A stretch of 64,000 bases of DNA from Nocardioides aromaticivorans (GCF_013408525.1 NZ_JACBZM010000001.1:1674001-1738000), one strand, 5' to 3'; shown: positions 16,219 to 27,257, counted from the stretch's first letter. Numbers and translations: made by a program. The notes: a model not told the origin generated them from the sequence alone.

Positions 16219-18042
16219 TCAGGCGTTGTCGAGCGCCTGGGCGACGCGGCGGTGCGCCTCCCAGATCTCCTCGGGCAGGCCGTCGAACTGGGCGAGGTGC
16301 TTCTCGCGGAAGCCCATCTCCTGCTGCCAGCGCGGGACGTCGATCGTCAGGATCGTGTCCAGGTCGGCGAGGGCCTGCTCGTCGAGGCCCTCCAGGTTGA
16401 GCTCCTCGCGCTTCGGCAGCACGCCGACGGGCGTCTGGACGCCCTCGACCTCGCCGTTGAGGTACTCCATCAGCCAGTTCAGCGGGCGGAGGTTCTCGCG
16501 GTAGCCCGGCCACAGGAAGCGGCCGTCCTCGCCACGCTGGAACCAGTTGACGTGCGCGAAGATCGGCTTCGTCGTCGCCCGGCCGAGGACCTCGAGCCAG
16601 TGCGCGGCGTAGTCGGCCTCGGAGTACGACATGAACGGGCGCATCGACATCGGGTCGTAGCGGAGCACGCCCTCGAGGCCGTCAGCGGCCGCGGTCGCCT
16701 CGGCGCCGAGCGTCAGGCCGTCGTACACGCCCTCGGCGACGTCGCGGATCGCACGGATCAGCGGCTCGCGGTCGCGGGTGCGGCCACCGAAGATGATGCC
16801 GTGGATCTCGACGCCCTTAGGGTCCTCGAAGTCCTTCGCGACGTTGGGCACGTTGGCCAGCGTGGTGGTGAAGCGGCTGTTCGGGTGCGCCCACGGGTCG
16901 TCGGCGTTCTCGGGGGCCCGGTCGGCGATGATGTCGCCCTTCCAGTCCTCCCAGCCGTCGAGGTCGGTCGGCTTCTCGCTCTTGCCCTCCCACCAGACCT
17001 CCTGGGTCTTGGCGTTGTAGGCGACGTTGGTGAAGATGGCGCCGGTGCCCGGGACGATCGAGTCGATCGCGGTCGGGTTGGTCTTCTCGTTGGTGTCCTT
17101 GGCGACACCGAAGACACCGTTCTCCGGGTTCATGCCGTAGAGCTTGCCGTCGTCGCCGACCCAGATCCACGCGATGTCGTCGCCGTAGAACTCGACGTAG
17201 TAGCGGTCGCCGAGGGCGTCGGGGGCCAGCGTCATGGCGAGGTTCGTCTTGCCCGAGGCCGACGGGAAGCCACCGCAGATGTTGTACTTCTTGCCGGTCT
17301 GCTTGTCCGTGATGCCGAGCAGCATGAACTGCTCCACGAGGAAGCCGTTCTTCCAGCCGTCGTAGGCGCCCTGGCGCAGGCCGTGGGCGATCTTGCCGAG
17401 CAGCGCGTTGCCGCCGTACGACGAGCCGAAGTGCAGGATCGTGCGCTCGTCGGCGACGGTCACGAAGTAGCGCTTGTCGTCGGGCGTGCCCTGGCCGAGG
17501 TTCTCCAGGTCGCCGGTGACGTGCACGGCCTTGACGAACGAGTCGCCCAGGTCGTTGATGTACTCCACGCCGACCCGCGCCATGCGGATCATCTGGAGGA
17601 CGACGTTGCGGTTGTCGGTCAGCTCCACACCGGCGGCGAACTTCTCGACCGGCGAGCCCTTCGGCGACATGAGGTAGGGGATGACGTACATCGTCTTGCC
17701 CTCGGAGGCGCCGGTCATCAGCTCGACGAGCTTCGGCTTCATCTCCGCGGAGGGCTTCCAGTTGTTGTAGACGCCCTTGTCGGCCTCGTTGGAGGTCGCG
17801 ACGATGGTGCGCTCCTCGGCGCGCGCGGTGTCCTTGTAGTAGGAACGCGAGTAGTAGAGACCCTCGCCGGCGGGAAGCAGCTCACCTGCGTCCAGCGACT
17901 CCTGGATCAGGCGCGCGTCGTCGGCCGCGGACACGACCTCGATGCGCTCTGCACCCGTGATGTTGGCCCAGTGTGCGACGTACTCACGAACGTGGGGGTT
18001 GGTGAGACCCGCCTCGTCGAGCGTCCGCTCCACATCAACCAT
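16219..18042 (-). CDS. pckG: Phosphoenolpyruvate carboxykinase (GTP)
   Basis: A 607-aa cytosolic enzyme converting oxaloacetate plus GTP to PEP, CO2 and GDP for gluconeogenesis. The P-loop/kinase-1a motif reads GGFPSASGKTNLAM, the kinase-2 metal motif is YGDDIAWIW, and substrate-site segments include YVIPYLMSP, SSYGGNALLGKI and FGGRTRD. Most GTP-dependent enzymes have Cys where this one has Ser in FPSA-S-GKT, the position of the hyper-reactive thiol. The ATG at 18042 starts the family-typical N-terminus (VDVERTLDEAGLTNPHVREY). An in-frame TTG lies 30 bp upstream. The gene has its own terminator at 16171-16200. Confidence 0.95.
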   Translation of the reverse strand: MVDVERTLDEAGLTNPHVREYVAHWANITGAERIEVVSAADDARLIQESLDAGELLPAGEGLYYSRSYYKDTARAEERTIVATSNEADKGVYNNWKPSAEMKPKLVELMTGASEGKTMYVIPYLMSPKGSPVEKFAAGVELTDNRNVVLQMIRMARVGVEYINDLGDSFVKAVHVTGDLENLGQGTPDDKRYFVTVADERTILHFGSSYGGNALLGKIAHGLRQGAYDGWKNGFLVEQFMLLGITDKQTGKKYNICGGFPSASGKTNLAMTLAPDALGDRYYVEFYGDDIAWIWVGDDGKLYGMNPENGVFGVAKDTNEKTNPTAIDSIVPGTGAIFTNVAYNAKTQEVWWEGKSEKPTDLDGWEDWKGDIIADRAPENADDPWAHPNSRFTTTLANVPNVAKDFEDPKGVEIHGIIFGGRTRDREPLIRAIRDVAEGVYDGLTLGAEATAAADGLEGVLRYDPMSMRPFMSYSEADYAAHWLEVLGRATTKPIFAHVNWFQRGEDGRFLWPGYRENLRPLNWLMEYLNGEVEGVQTPVGVLPKREELNLEGLDEQALADLDTILTIDVPRWQQEMGFREKHLAQFDGLPEEIWEAHRRVAQALDNA

Positions 18043-18294
18043 TTGTTTCGCCAGCCTTTCGGTCCTTGTCAAGGTGTGGGCACGCTACCCCACAGCCCAC
18101 CCGTAAAAATCCGGGGTTCGAATCACTCTGATCCGTGGACACCGTCGTCCGCGTGACAGTCACCATGACACCCGTTTCGCCTTCGCGCACATCGGCGCCA
18201 CCACCCGAGATCGGGCCGCCTGCGGCGCCGTCCGCATTGGATCGATCGAATGCCGGAGCGGATTGACGAGCCTCCGGCGGGGTAGGACCGGCGC

Positions 18295-19203
18295 ATGAGC
18301 TACCCACCCCAGCCGCCCCCCGCCGGACCTCCGGGCTGGGGCCCGCCGTAGGGTCCGCCCTCCGGTCCACCCCAGGGTCCGCCCCAGGGTCCGCCGCCCG
18401 GGTGGGGCCCGCCGCAGGGCCCGTCGGGTTGGGGTCCGCCCGGGCAGCCGCCGTACGGCGGAGGCGGCCCGAAGCGCAACGTCGGGCTGATCATCGGGAT
18501 CGTCGCGCTCGTCGTGCTGCTGGTCGGCGGCATCGTGACGACGGCCGTCCTGCTCGCCACGCGCGACGACGACGGGGACAGGAAGGCCGGCGGCGACAGG
18601 TCCTCGTCGACCTCGGAGAGCACCGACACCCCGAGCCCCACCGAGGCCTCGTCCGCCACGGCGGACCCCTCGCCGATCGACCCGTCGTCGGCGACGACCC
18701 CCGCGACGCCGTACTCACCGACCGACGACACCGGCGACGACATCCACGGCGACGTGAAGACGTCCGACTTCCCCGGCGACTGGGACTTCCAGTACGGCGA
18801 CGTGAAGCACAACGCGACGCTGCGCGACTCCTGGGACTACGACAGCTGCGGCCCCGTCGAGGACGGCTCCGTCTTCACCCAGCAGCGGTGCGAGTACGCC
18901 GTCCAGTGGAGCTATGCCGCGCTCGGCGGCAAGGCACGCGTCACCCACGTCTTCCTGGTCTTCGACTCCGAGCGCCACGCGAAGGCCGCGGAGGCCAAGC
19001 TCGACGACAAGGACCTCGACCTGCGCGACGAGTCGGTCATCAAGGACTTCGTGCAGGGCAAGTGGAACAAGAGCGTCTACGGCAACATCGTCGGCGTTAC
19101 GGTCGGTACGACGAACGCCACCGTCCCGGACCGGAGGCTCCAGTCGCTGGTGAACTACATGAACACCGACTACCGCCTGGCCCTGCTCTGGAAGGGCTTC
19201 TGA
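18295..19203 (+). pseudogene. Proline-rich single-pass membrane protein, interrupted by an in-frame amber codon
   Basis: The reading frame opens at the ATG at 18295 with MSYPPQPPPAGPPGWGPP and meets TAG at 18349-18351. It then continues open to 19203 with the same GPPQGPP-type repeat. The TAG sits exactly where the repeat predicts CAG (Gln), so a single C-to-T change explains it. Downstream are a Gly/Pro-rich stretch, one TM helix (NVGLIIGIVALVVLLVGG) and a Ser/Thr-rich extracytoplasmic linker. The ~135-aa C-terminal domain contains DSCGPVEDGSVFTQQRCEYA with two Cys. Intact homologues of this architecture are common actinobacterial surface proteins of unknown role. It may be a pseudogene, a sequencing error, or a gene restarting downstream (a GTG at 18514 would cut the TM helix). 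Confidence 0.7.
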
Positions 19204-19238
19204 GCGCGGCCGGTGGAACCACCCCGGAAAAATTGAAG

Positions 19239-19270
19239 CCGCCGCTGGCGTCTCGGGTCACCAGCGGCGG
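19239..19270 (+). terminator. Hairpin terminator candidate
   Basis: Stem CCGCCGCTGG/CCAGCGGCGG with a 12-base loop, 35 bp after the stop at 19203. It has no U-tract. Confidence 0.55.
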
Positions 19271-19284
19271 TGGAAGAACGATGA

Positions 19285-21168
<1,884 letters not shown>

Positions 21169-21178
21169 GGCGACGGCG

Positions 21179-22390
21179 ATGGCCCACTACCAGCGGATCG
21201 GGTTCGTGCCGCCGAAGCGGCACACGCAGCACCGCGCCGACGACGGACAGCTCTACTTCGAGGAGCTGATGGGCGAGGAGGGCTTCTCCTCCGACTCCTC
21301 GCTGCTCTACCACCGCACGATCCCGTCGGCGGTCGTCGAGGCCCGGGTGTGGGACTTTCCCGACCTCACCACGACCCCCAACCACCCGCTCGTCCCCCGC
21401 CACCTCACGCTGCACGACCTCTTCGACGACAGCCCCGACGGCGCCTGGACGGAGGTCGACGCCGTGACCGGGCGCCGGCTGGTGCTCGGCAACGGCGACG
21501 TCCGCATCTCCTACGCCGTCTGCGGGAAGGCCTCGCCGCTCTACCGCAACGGCATCGGCGACGAGTGCGTGTACGTCGAGAGCGGCACCGGCCTCGTCGA
21601 GACGGTGTTCGGCGTGCTGGAGGTCGGCCAGGGCGACTACGTCATCCTGCCGCGCGCGACGACCCACCGTTGGGTGCCGACCGGCCGCGAGCCGCTGCGC
21701 CTCTACGCCATCGAGGCCAACAGCCACATCACCCCGCCCAAGCGCTACCTGTCCCGGTTCGGGCAACTGCTCGAGCACGCGCCGTACTGCGAGCGCGACC
21801 TGCGCACGCCGGCCGAGCCCTTCCTCCCGGACGAGCAAGGTCCGGTCGAGGTCTTCATCAAGCACCGCGGGCCAGGCCCTGGCGGCATCGCGGGCACGGT
21901 GCACGTCGTACCCGACCACCCGTTCGACGTCGTCGGCTGGGACGGCTGCCTCTACCCGTACGTCTTCAACATCGCCGACTTCGAGCCGATCACCGGCCGC
22001 GTCCACCAGCCGCCGCCGGTGCACCAGGTCTTCGAGGGCAACAACTTCGTGGTCTGCAACTTCGTGCCGCGCAAGGTCGACTACCACCCGCTGTCGATCC
22101 CGGTGCCCTACTACCACTCGAACGTCGACTCCGACGAGGTCATGTTCTACGTCGGCGGGGACTACGAGGCGCGCAAGGGCTCCGGCATCGGGCAGGGCTC
22201 GATCAGCCTGCACCCGGGCGGCCACGCGCACGGCCCGCAGCCGGGCGCCTACGAGCGGTCGATCGGCGTGGAGTTCTTCGACGAGCTCGCCGTCATGGTC
22301 GACACCTTCCGCCCGCTCGAGCTCGGCGAGGGCGGCCAGGCGTGCGACGACGGGGTCTACGTGACGTCCTGGGTCCGGGGGCAGTCGTGA
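21179..22390 (+). CDS. hmgA: Homogentisate 1,2-dioxygenase
   Basis: A 403-aa cupin-fold Fe(II) enzyme that opens homogentisate to 4-maleylacetoacetate. The iron-site segments are PYYHSNVDSDEVMFYVGG (His and Glu) and SLHPGGHAHGPQPG (His). The N-terminal opening HYQRIGFVPPKRHTQH is typical of the shorter actinobacterial form. Its stop overlaps the GTG of the next gene (GTGA), so the two are translationally coupled. Confidence 0.95.
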   Translation: MAHYQRIGFVPPKRHTQHRADDGQLYFEELMGEEGFSSDSSLLYHRTIPSAVVEARVWDFPDLTTTPNHPLVPRHLTLHDLFDDSPDGAWTEVDAVTGRRLVLGNGDVRISYAVCGKASPLYRNGIGDECVYVESGTGLVETVFGVLEVGQGDYVILPRATTHRWVPTGREPLRLYAIEANSHITPPKRYLSRFGQLLEHAPYCERDLRTPAEPFLPDEQGPVEVFIKHRGPGPGGIAGTVHVVPDHPFDVVGWDGCLYPYVFNIADFEPITGRVHQPPPVHQVFEGNNFVVCNFVPRKVDYHPLSIPVPYYHSNVDSDEVMFYVGGDYEARKGSGIGQGSISLHPGGHAHGPQPGAYERSIGVEFFDELAVMVDTFRPLELGEGGQACDDGVYVTSWVRGQS

Positions 22391-23271
22391 CCTTCCCGTT
22401 GCTCCTGGACGACGCCGCCATCTTCCCGCCCGGCAACCTGCCGCTCGCCGACGCGGTCCGTGCCCACCTGGCCCACGGCGTGGCACCGTACGCCGACCTG
22501 GTCGGCCCGCTGGTCGTCGCCCTCGCCGACCTGCCGGCCCTCGCCGAGGCGACCGCCGACCTGCCGGCCGGCAGCATCGCGCTCAGCGTCACCGTTCCGG
22601 CGCCGGCGCTGGTCGGCGACGTGGTCGACCGGGTGCGCGGGATCCGCGCCGCGCGGCTGGCCGCGCTCGAGGTGGCGGTGCCCGAGGGCGTCGCCGCGAC
22701 CGACGTGGTGCCGGTGCTCGACGCCGCGCTGACGGGGGTTGGACGACGAAACTCACGGTTGGACGATGAAGGTTCGTCGTCCAACCGTGAGTTTCACCGG
22801 CCGGCCGGTGAAACTCCCACCACCGTCTACGTCGAGCTCCCCCGCGACGACCGCCGCGACGCCCTCGTCGCCGAGCTCGCCCGGACGTCGTACCACGCGA
22901 AGCTGCGGACGGGCGGGGTCCGGGCGGACCTCTACCCGGACGAGGCCGAGCTGGCCGCTGCCGTGGTGGCGCTGGTCCGCGCGGGCGTGCCCTTCAAGGC
23001 GACCGCCGGACTGCACCACGCACTGCGCAACACCGACCCGGAGACCGGCTTCGAGCAGCACGGCTTCCTCAACCTGCTCGCCGCGACCGCGGCTGCCGGC
23101 GACGGTGCCGGTGTCGAGGAGGTCGCCGCGATCCTCGCCGAGCGCGACGCGCGGCGGCTCCCCGACGGCCCGACCACCACGCTCCTCGGCTCGATCGGGA
23201 CCTGCTCCATCACGGAGCCGGTCGACGAGCTGACCGAGCTCGGCCTGCTCCCGGAGGTGGCAGTGCGATGA
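22387..23271 (+). CDS. Conserved protein of the homogentisate operon, unknown function, with in-frame repeat insertion
   Basis: A 294-aa soluble protein without a recognised catalytic motif. The N-terminus is VTFPLLLDDAAIFPPGNLPL. The conserved C-terminal half has YHAKLRTGGVRADLYPDE, FKATAGLHHALRNTDP and FEQHGFLNLLAA, and ends near GSIGTCSITEP. It lies between hmgA and fahA with 4-bp overlaps on both sides, so it is strongly coupled. The pathway needs a maleylacetoacetate isomerase between those two enzymes and none is present nearby, so this protein is a candidate for that step or for assisting it (inference). About 27-29 residues (from VGRRNSRLDDEG to FHRPAGETP) are encoded by the inserted palindromic repeat at 22740-22819. 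Confidence 0.8.
   Translation: MTFPLLLDDAAIFPPGNLPLADAVRAHLAHGVAPYADLVGPLVVALADLPALAEATADLPAGSIALSVTVPAPALVGDVVDRVRGIRAARLAALEVAVPEGVAATDVVPVLDAALTGVGRRNSRLDDEGSSSNREFHRPAGETPTTVYVELPRDDRRDALVAELARTSYHAKLRTGGVRADLYPDEAELAAAVVALVRAGVPFKATAGLHHALRNTDPETGFEQHGFLNLLAATAAAGDGAGVEEVAAILAERDARRLPDGPTTTLLGSIGTCSITEPVDELTELGLLPEVAVR
22740..22819. repeat. Palindromic interspersed repeat inserted inside a coding region
   Basis: An 80-bp copy of the element at 16077-16156 (74/80 identical). The 19-bp inverted repeat (22748-22766 and 22777-22795) is perfect. Relative to the other copy it carries a paired change (C to G in one arm, G to C in the other) that keeps the stem intact. It ends with a perfect 28-bp palindrome at 22789-22816. 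The host reading frame stays open through it. Confidence 0.9.
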
Positions 23272-24404
23272 CGAACCCGACCAACGACAGCGAGCTCTAC
23301 GGGCTCACCAACCTGCCCTACGGCGTCTACTCCGTCGACGGCTCCGCCCCCCGCGGCTGCACCCGGCTCGGCGACCACGTCGTCGACCTCGGCGTGCTCC
23401 TCGGTGACGCCACCTTCGAGCAGCCGACGCTCAACGCCTTCCTCGCCCAGGGCAAGGCGCGCTGGGACGAGGTCCGGGCGGCCGTCACGGCAGCGCTGGC
23501 CGACGGCCTCCCCGCGGCGGGCACGCACCCGATCGACGACGTCGTGCTGCACCTGCCGTTCGAGGTGGCCGACTACGTCGACTTCTACGCCTCGGAGCAC
23601 CACGCCTCCAACCTGGGCCGGCTGTTCCGCCCCGACAACCCGAACCCGCTGCTCCCGAACTGGAAGCACCTGCCGGTCAGCTACACCGGCCGCGCCGGCT
23701 CGGTGGTGGTCTCCGGCACGGAGGTCGTCCGCCCGTGCGGGCAGCGCAAGGCACCCGATGCGGAGCTGCCGACCTTCGGCCCGTCGGTCCGGCTCGACAT
23801 CGAGGCCGAGCTCGGCTTCGTCGTGGGCGTCGGCAACGAGATGGGTACGCCGATCGCGACCGCCGACGCGGACCAGCACCTCTTCGGGGTGGTCCTGTTC
23901 AACGACTGGTCGGCGCGCGACATCCAGGCCTGGGAGTACGTCCCGCTCGGGCCGCACCTGGGCAAGTCCTTCGCCTCGACGATCTCCCCGTGGGTGGTCC
24001 CGATGGCCGCGCTCGACGCCGCGCGGGTGGACACGCCGACCCAGGAGCCCGCGGTGCTCCCCTATCTCGCCCTCGACCGGCCGTGGGGCCTGGACATCGA
24101 CCTCGAGGTCGAGTGGAACGGCGAGGTCGTCAGCCGGCCGCCGTACTCCTCGATGTACTGGTCGCCCGCTCAGATGCTCGCCCACCTGACCGTCAACGGC
24201 GCCCCGACCCGCACCGGCGACCTGTTCGCCTCCGGCACCATCTCCGGCCCCGGCAAGGACCAGGTCGGGTCCTTCATCGAGCGCGGCGAGGGCTTCCTCG
24301 AGGACGGCGACGAGGTCGTCCTGCGCGCCACCGCGCCCGGCGCCGACGGCACCCGGATCGGCTTCGGCGAGTGCCGGGGTCGGATCGCGAAGGCCCGCTC
24401 ATGA
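23268..24404 (+). CDS. fahA: Fumarylacetoacetase
   Basis: A 378-aa hydrolase that splits 4-fumarylacetoacetate to fumarate and acetoacetate, the last step of tyrosine catabolism. An N-terminal FAA-hydrolase domain (FGVYSVD-like, here LPYGVYSVDG) precedes the catalytic domain. The catalytic His lies in YVDFYASEHHASNLG. Metal ligands fall in the DIEAELGFVVG and FNDWSARDIQAWEYVP segments, and TISGPGKDQVGSF closes the site. The ATG at 23268 overlaps the preceding stop (ATGA), and its own stop overlaps an ATG at 24401. Confidence 0.95.
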   Translation: MTNPTNDSELYGLTNLPYGVYSVDGSAPRGCTRLGDHVVDLGVLLGDATFEQPTLNAFLAQGKARWDEVRAAVTAALADGLPAAGTHPIDDVVLHLPFEVADYVDFYASEHHASNLGRLFRPDNPNPLLPNWKHLPVSYTGRAGSVVVSGTEVVRPCGQRKAPDAELPTFGPSVRLDIEAELGFVVGVGNEMGTPIATADADQHLFGVVLFNDWSARDIQAWEYVPLGPHLGKSFASTISPWVVPMAALDAARVDTPTQEPAVLPYLALDRPWGLDIDLEVEWNGEVVSRPPYSSMYWSPAQMLAHLTVNGAPTRTGDLFASGTISGPGKDQVGSFIERGEGFLEDGDEVVLRATAPGADGTRIGFGECRGRIAKARS

Positions 24405-24478
24405 CCACCACCAGCTCACCCGGTCTCGTGACGGTTGCTGCGCAACCTCCTCGACCACCGAAGAAGGAGGACTCCGAC

Positions 24479-25717
24479 ATGAAGAACCTCCTCGACCGCT
24501 TCGAGGCCAAGGCGCCCGAGATCGTCTTCGAGTGGCACGACTCCGAGACCGAGGCCAAGGGCTGGGCCGTCATCAACTCCCTGCGCGGCGGCGCGGCCGG
24601 CGGTGGCACGCGGATGCGCGCGGGCCTGGACCGCAACGAGGTCGAGTCGCTGGCGAAGACGATGGAGGTGAAGTTCACCGTCTCCGGGCCGGCGATCGGC
24701 GGCGCCAAGTCGGGCATCGACTTCGACCCGAGCGACCCGCGCCGCGAGGGCGTGCTGGCGCGGTGGTTCAAGGCCGTCACCCCGCTGCTGAAGACCTACT
24801 ACGGCACCGGCGGCGACCTCAACGTCGACGAGCTGCACGACGTCATCCCGCTGACCGAGCGCTACGGCCTGTGGCACCCGCAGGAGGGCATCGTCAACGG
24901 CCACTTCGCCGCCGACGAGCGCGAGCTCGTGCAGCGTGTCGGCATGCTGCGCCTCGGCGTCTCCAAGGTCGTCGAGGACCCGCGCTACACGCCGGACCGC
25001 GACGCGAAGTACACGATCGCCGACATGGTCACCGGCTGGGGCGTGGCCGAGTCGGTCGTCCACTACTACGCGACGTACGGCGCCGCGTCCGGCCAGGGCC
25101 TCGCCGGCAAGCGCGTCATCGTGCAGGGCTGGGGCAACGTGGGCTCCGCGGCGGCGTACTACCTCTCGCTCGTGGGCGCCCGCGTCGTCGGGATCATCGA
25201 CCGCGACGGCGGCCTGATGAACCCCGACGGGTTCACGCCCGAGGAGGTGCACGCGCTGTTCGTCGGCAAGGAGGGCAACGCCCTGCGCGCCGACGGGCTG
25301 GTCCCGTTCGCCGAGCTCGACGACGCGATCTGGGACATGGGTGCCGAGATCTTCCTGCCCTGCGCGGCCTCGCGCCTGGTCACCGTGGAGCACGTGAAGC
25401 GGCTCGTCTCGGGCGGCCTGGAGCTGATCTCGGCGGGCGCCAACGTCCCGTTCGCCGACCCGGAGATCTTCTACGGCCCGACCTACGAGTTCGCCGACCA
25501 GCACGTCGCGGTGATCCCCGACTTCATCGCCAACTGCGGCATGGCGCGCACCTTCACGCTGCTCATGGAGGGCATCGGCGAGGTCTCCGACGAGATGATC
25601 CTCGGCGACGTGTCGCGCACCATCCGGACCGCGCTGGAGAAGTGCCACGAGCGCTCGCCGCACCCGACGCTCGTCGCCGCGACGGCCCTGGAGATCGCGC
25701 TCGACCAGCTGGTCTGA
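24479..25717 (+). CDS. Glu/Leu/Phe/Val dehydrogenase family amino-acid dehydrogenase
   Basis: A 412-aa NAD(P)-dependent oxidative deaminase. The dimerisation domain contains KFTVSGPAIGGAKSGIDFD, corresponding to the glycine-rich substrate loop with its catalytic Lys, and YGTGGDLNVDE. The Rossmann domain contains IVQGWGNVGSAAAYYL. Glutamate dehydrogenases usually read GGGKGG where this one has GGAKSG, so the substrate may not be glutamate; the operon position hints at an aromatic or branched amino acid (inference). The ATG at 24479 has a strong AAGGAGG site. An in-frame ATG at 24401 overlaps the fahA stop and would add 26 residues. A CCTCCT tract at 24446-24451 could pair with the ribosome site. 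Confidence 0.88.
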   Translation: MKNLLDRFEAKAPEIVFEWHDSETEAKGWAVINSLRGGAAGGGTRMRAGLDRNEVESLAKTMEVKFTVSGPAIGGAKSGIDFDPSDPRREGVLARWFKAVTPLLKTYYGTGGDLNVDELHDVIPLTERYGLWHPQEGIVNGHFAADERELVQRVGMLRLGVSKVVEDPRYTPDRDAKYTIADMVTGWGVAESVVHYYATYGAASGQGLAGKRVIVQGWGNVGSAAAYYLSLVGARVVGIIDRDGGLMNPDGFTPEEVHALFVGKEGNALRADGLVPFAELDDAIWDMGAEIFLPCAASRLVTVEHVKRLVSGGLELISAGANVPFADPEIFYGPTYEFADQHVAVIPDFIANCGMARTFTLLMEGIGEVSDEMILGDVSRTIRTALEKCHERSPHPTLVAATALEIALDQLV

Positions 25718-25847
25718 GCGCGCGGCCGTCTCGGGCGGGCAGGACCGGCGTGGCCAGGCCGGTGGACCGCGCCTATCGTGGCCCTGTGTCACGGCGTACG
25801 AGCGCGGAACCCACCGTGGGGTCCGAGCGCCGCACCTGAGGGGACGG

Positions 25848-27059
25848 ATGGACATGGCCGACGACGACTTCCGCCTGCCGGGCGAGCCCACCCACCCGGG
25901 TGAGTCCGCACCCGAGGTCGGGAACGACGACGACACGACGACCAGGTCGGCCAGCGCGGCGGCCGAGCCCGCCGCGGAGCAGTCCGGGGAGGCGCCGGTG
26001 GAGCGGCCGAGCGAGCCCCTGACCGACCCGCTGCCCGACCCGCTGCCCGACCCGCTCGACGGGTCGCGGCCGTTCGCCGACGACGAGCCGGAGCCGCGCG
26101 AGTCGCGCTCGCTCAAGGAGGCGTGGCCGATCGCCGGCGCCCCCGCCCCGGCCGCCGCACCCGAGGCTCCGGCGGCCGAGTCCTCCGACGCACCGGCCGC
26201 CGTACTGCCGTCCGCACAGCACTTCCAGGACCTGATCGCACTGCGCCGGGAGGCCGAGGAGTCCGCGGCCGCCGCGCTGCACGAACGCCGGGAGGCGACC
26301 AGCCAGGCCTCGAGGATCATCGAGGAGGCGATGCGCGCGTCGGAGACCCTGCAGAGTGAGGCGAGGCAGGACCTCGAGCGCCGTCGCTCCACCGCCGAGG
26401 CCGAGGCCGCCGCGATCCTCGAGCGGGCGCGCGCCGAGGCCGCCGAGATCGTCCGCGCCGGCGAGAGCGACGTCCGCGAGGCGCAGCGCCTGCGCCTCGA
26501 GGCGTCGGCGGAGCGCGAGCGGATCAACACCGAGCTCGAGCGGATCCGCCGCACCGCCCAGGAGGAGCTCTTCGCCGAGGCCAACCGGCACGCCGCCCGG
26601 ATGGACGAGATCCGCACCCGGGTCCTGCACGGGGTGGAGGCGATCACCGGCGGGCTGCGCGAGCCGGCACGCGACGCGCTCCCGGCCATCTCCCCCGCTC
26701 CGGAGCCGCGGGCGGCCGACGTACGCCAGCCGGACAGCCACACGCACGACGACGCCCGGCCGAAGCCGGCGGACGCCGCGCCGGCGGACGCGACGTTCAC
26801 GGTGGGCGCGCCTCCCGCTCCGGAGCCGGCCACCGAGCCGGACCCGGCTCCTGCCGCCTTCTGGGGCACGCCCGACCCGAGCCCGGCCACCCAGGTGACC
26901 CCGTCGGTGACGCCGTCGGTGACGCCGCCCCCGGGCATCCCGGCGGACGCCCCGATCACGCCGTACACGCCCGCAGCGAGCGACGGTTCCGCGGCCCGGG
27001 ACGCGGTGGACGAGCGGGTCGACCGCGGCAAGCGTGGCTGGCGCAGCCGCCGCTCCTGA
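25848..27059 (+). CDS. Coiled-coil protein with proline/alanine-rich flanks
   Basis: A 403-aa soluble protein without a recognised enzyme domain. Residues ~1-120 are acidic and Pro/Ala-rich. Residues ~125-260 form a long predicted coiled coil (LRREAEESAAAALHERREAT and ILERARAEAAEIVRAGE), reminiscent of DivIVA-like or ATP-synthase-b-like segments. The rest is low-complexity Pro/Ala with SVTPSVTPP and a basic tail (GKRGWRSRRS). The ATG at 25848 follows GAGGGGAC; a second ATG is at 25854. A scaffold or cell-pole role is possible but unsupported beyond composition. Confidence 0.7.
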   Translation: MDMADDDFRLPGEPTHPGESAPEVGNDDDTTTRSASAAAEPAAEQSGEAPVERPSEPLTDPLPDPLPDPLDGSRPFADDEPEPRESRSLKEAWPIAGAPAPAAAPEAPAAESSDAPAAVLPSAQHFQDLIALRREAEESAAAALHERREATSQASRIIEEAMRASETLQSEARQDLERRRSTAEAEAAAILERARAEAAEIVRAGESDVREAQRLRLEASAERERINTELERIRRTAQEELFAEANRHAARMDEIRTRVLHGVEAITGGLREPARDALPAISPAPEPRAADVRQPDSHTHDDARPKPADAAPADATFTVGAPPAPEPATEPDPAPAAFWGTPDPSPATQVTPSVTPSVTPPPGIPADAPITPYTPAASDGSAARDAVDERVDRGKRGWRSRRS

Positions 27060-27257
27060 CCCCTTCGGACAGCAGCATCGGATTCTCAGATCCGGTACCA
27101 CTGGACACAGAGCGCGTGCCTGTGACACGCCGTCTCCCTACCATGCTTTCACGGCTGCGCTCACCCGGCAGGTGGGGACCTTGAGGTAGACGCGGCCGCG
27201 GAGAGTCCGTCGCATTGGGGGCTGCGGACGTCCGCGACACGGACAGGGCGCAGGCTG

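Noticed and set aside
18105..18135. tRNA-like string (GGGGTTCGAATCACTC, CTGATCCGTGG) upstream of pckG
   Set aside because: The T-loop-like and anticodon-like pieces lie in the wrong order and no acceptor or D arm can be drawn.
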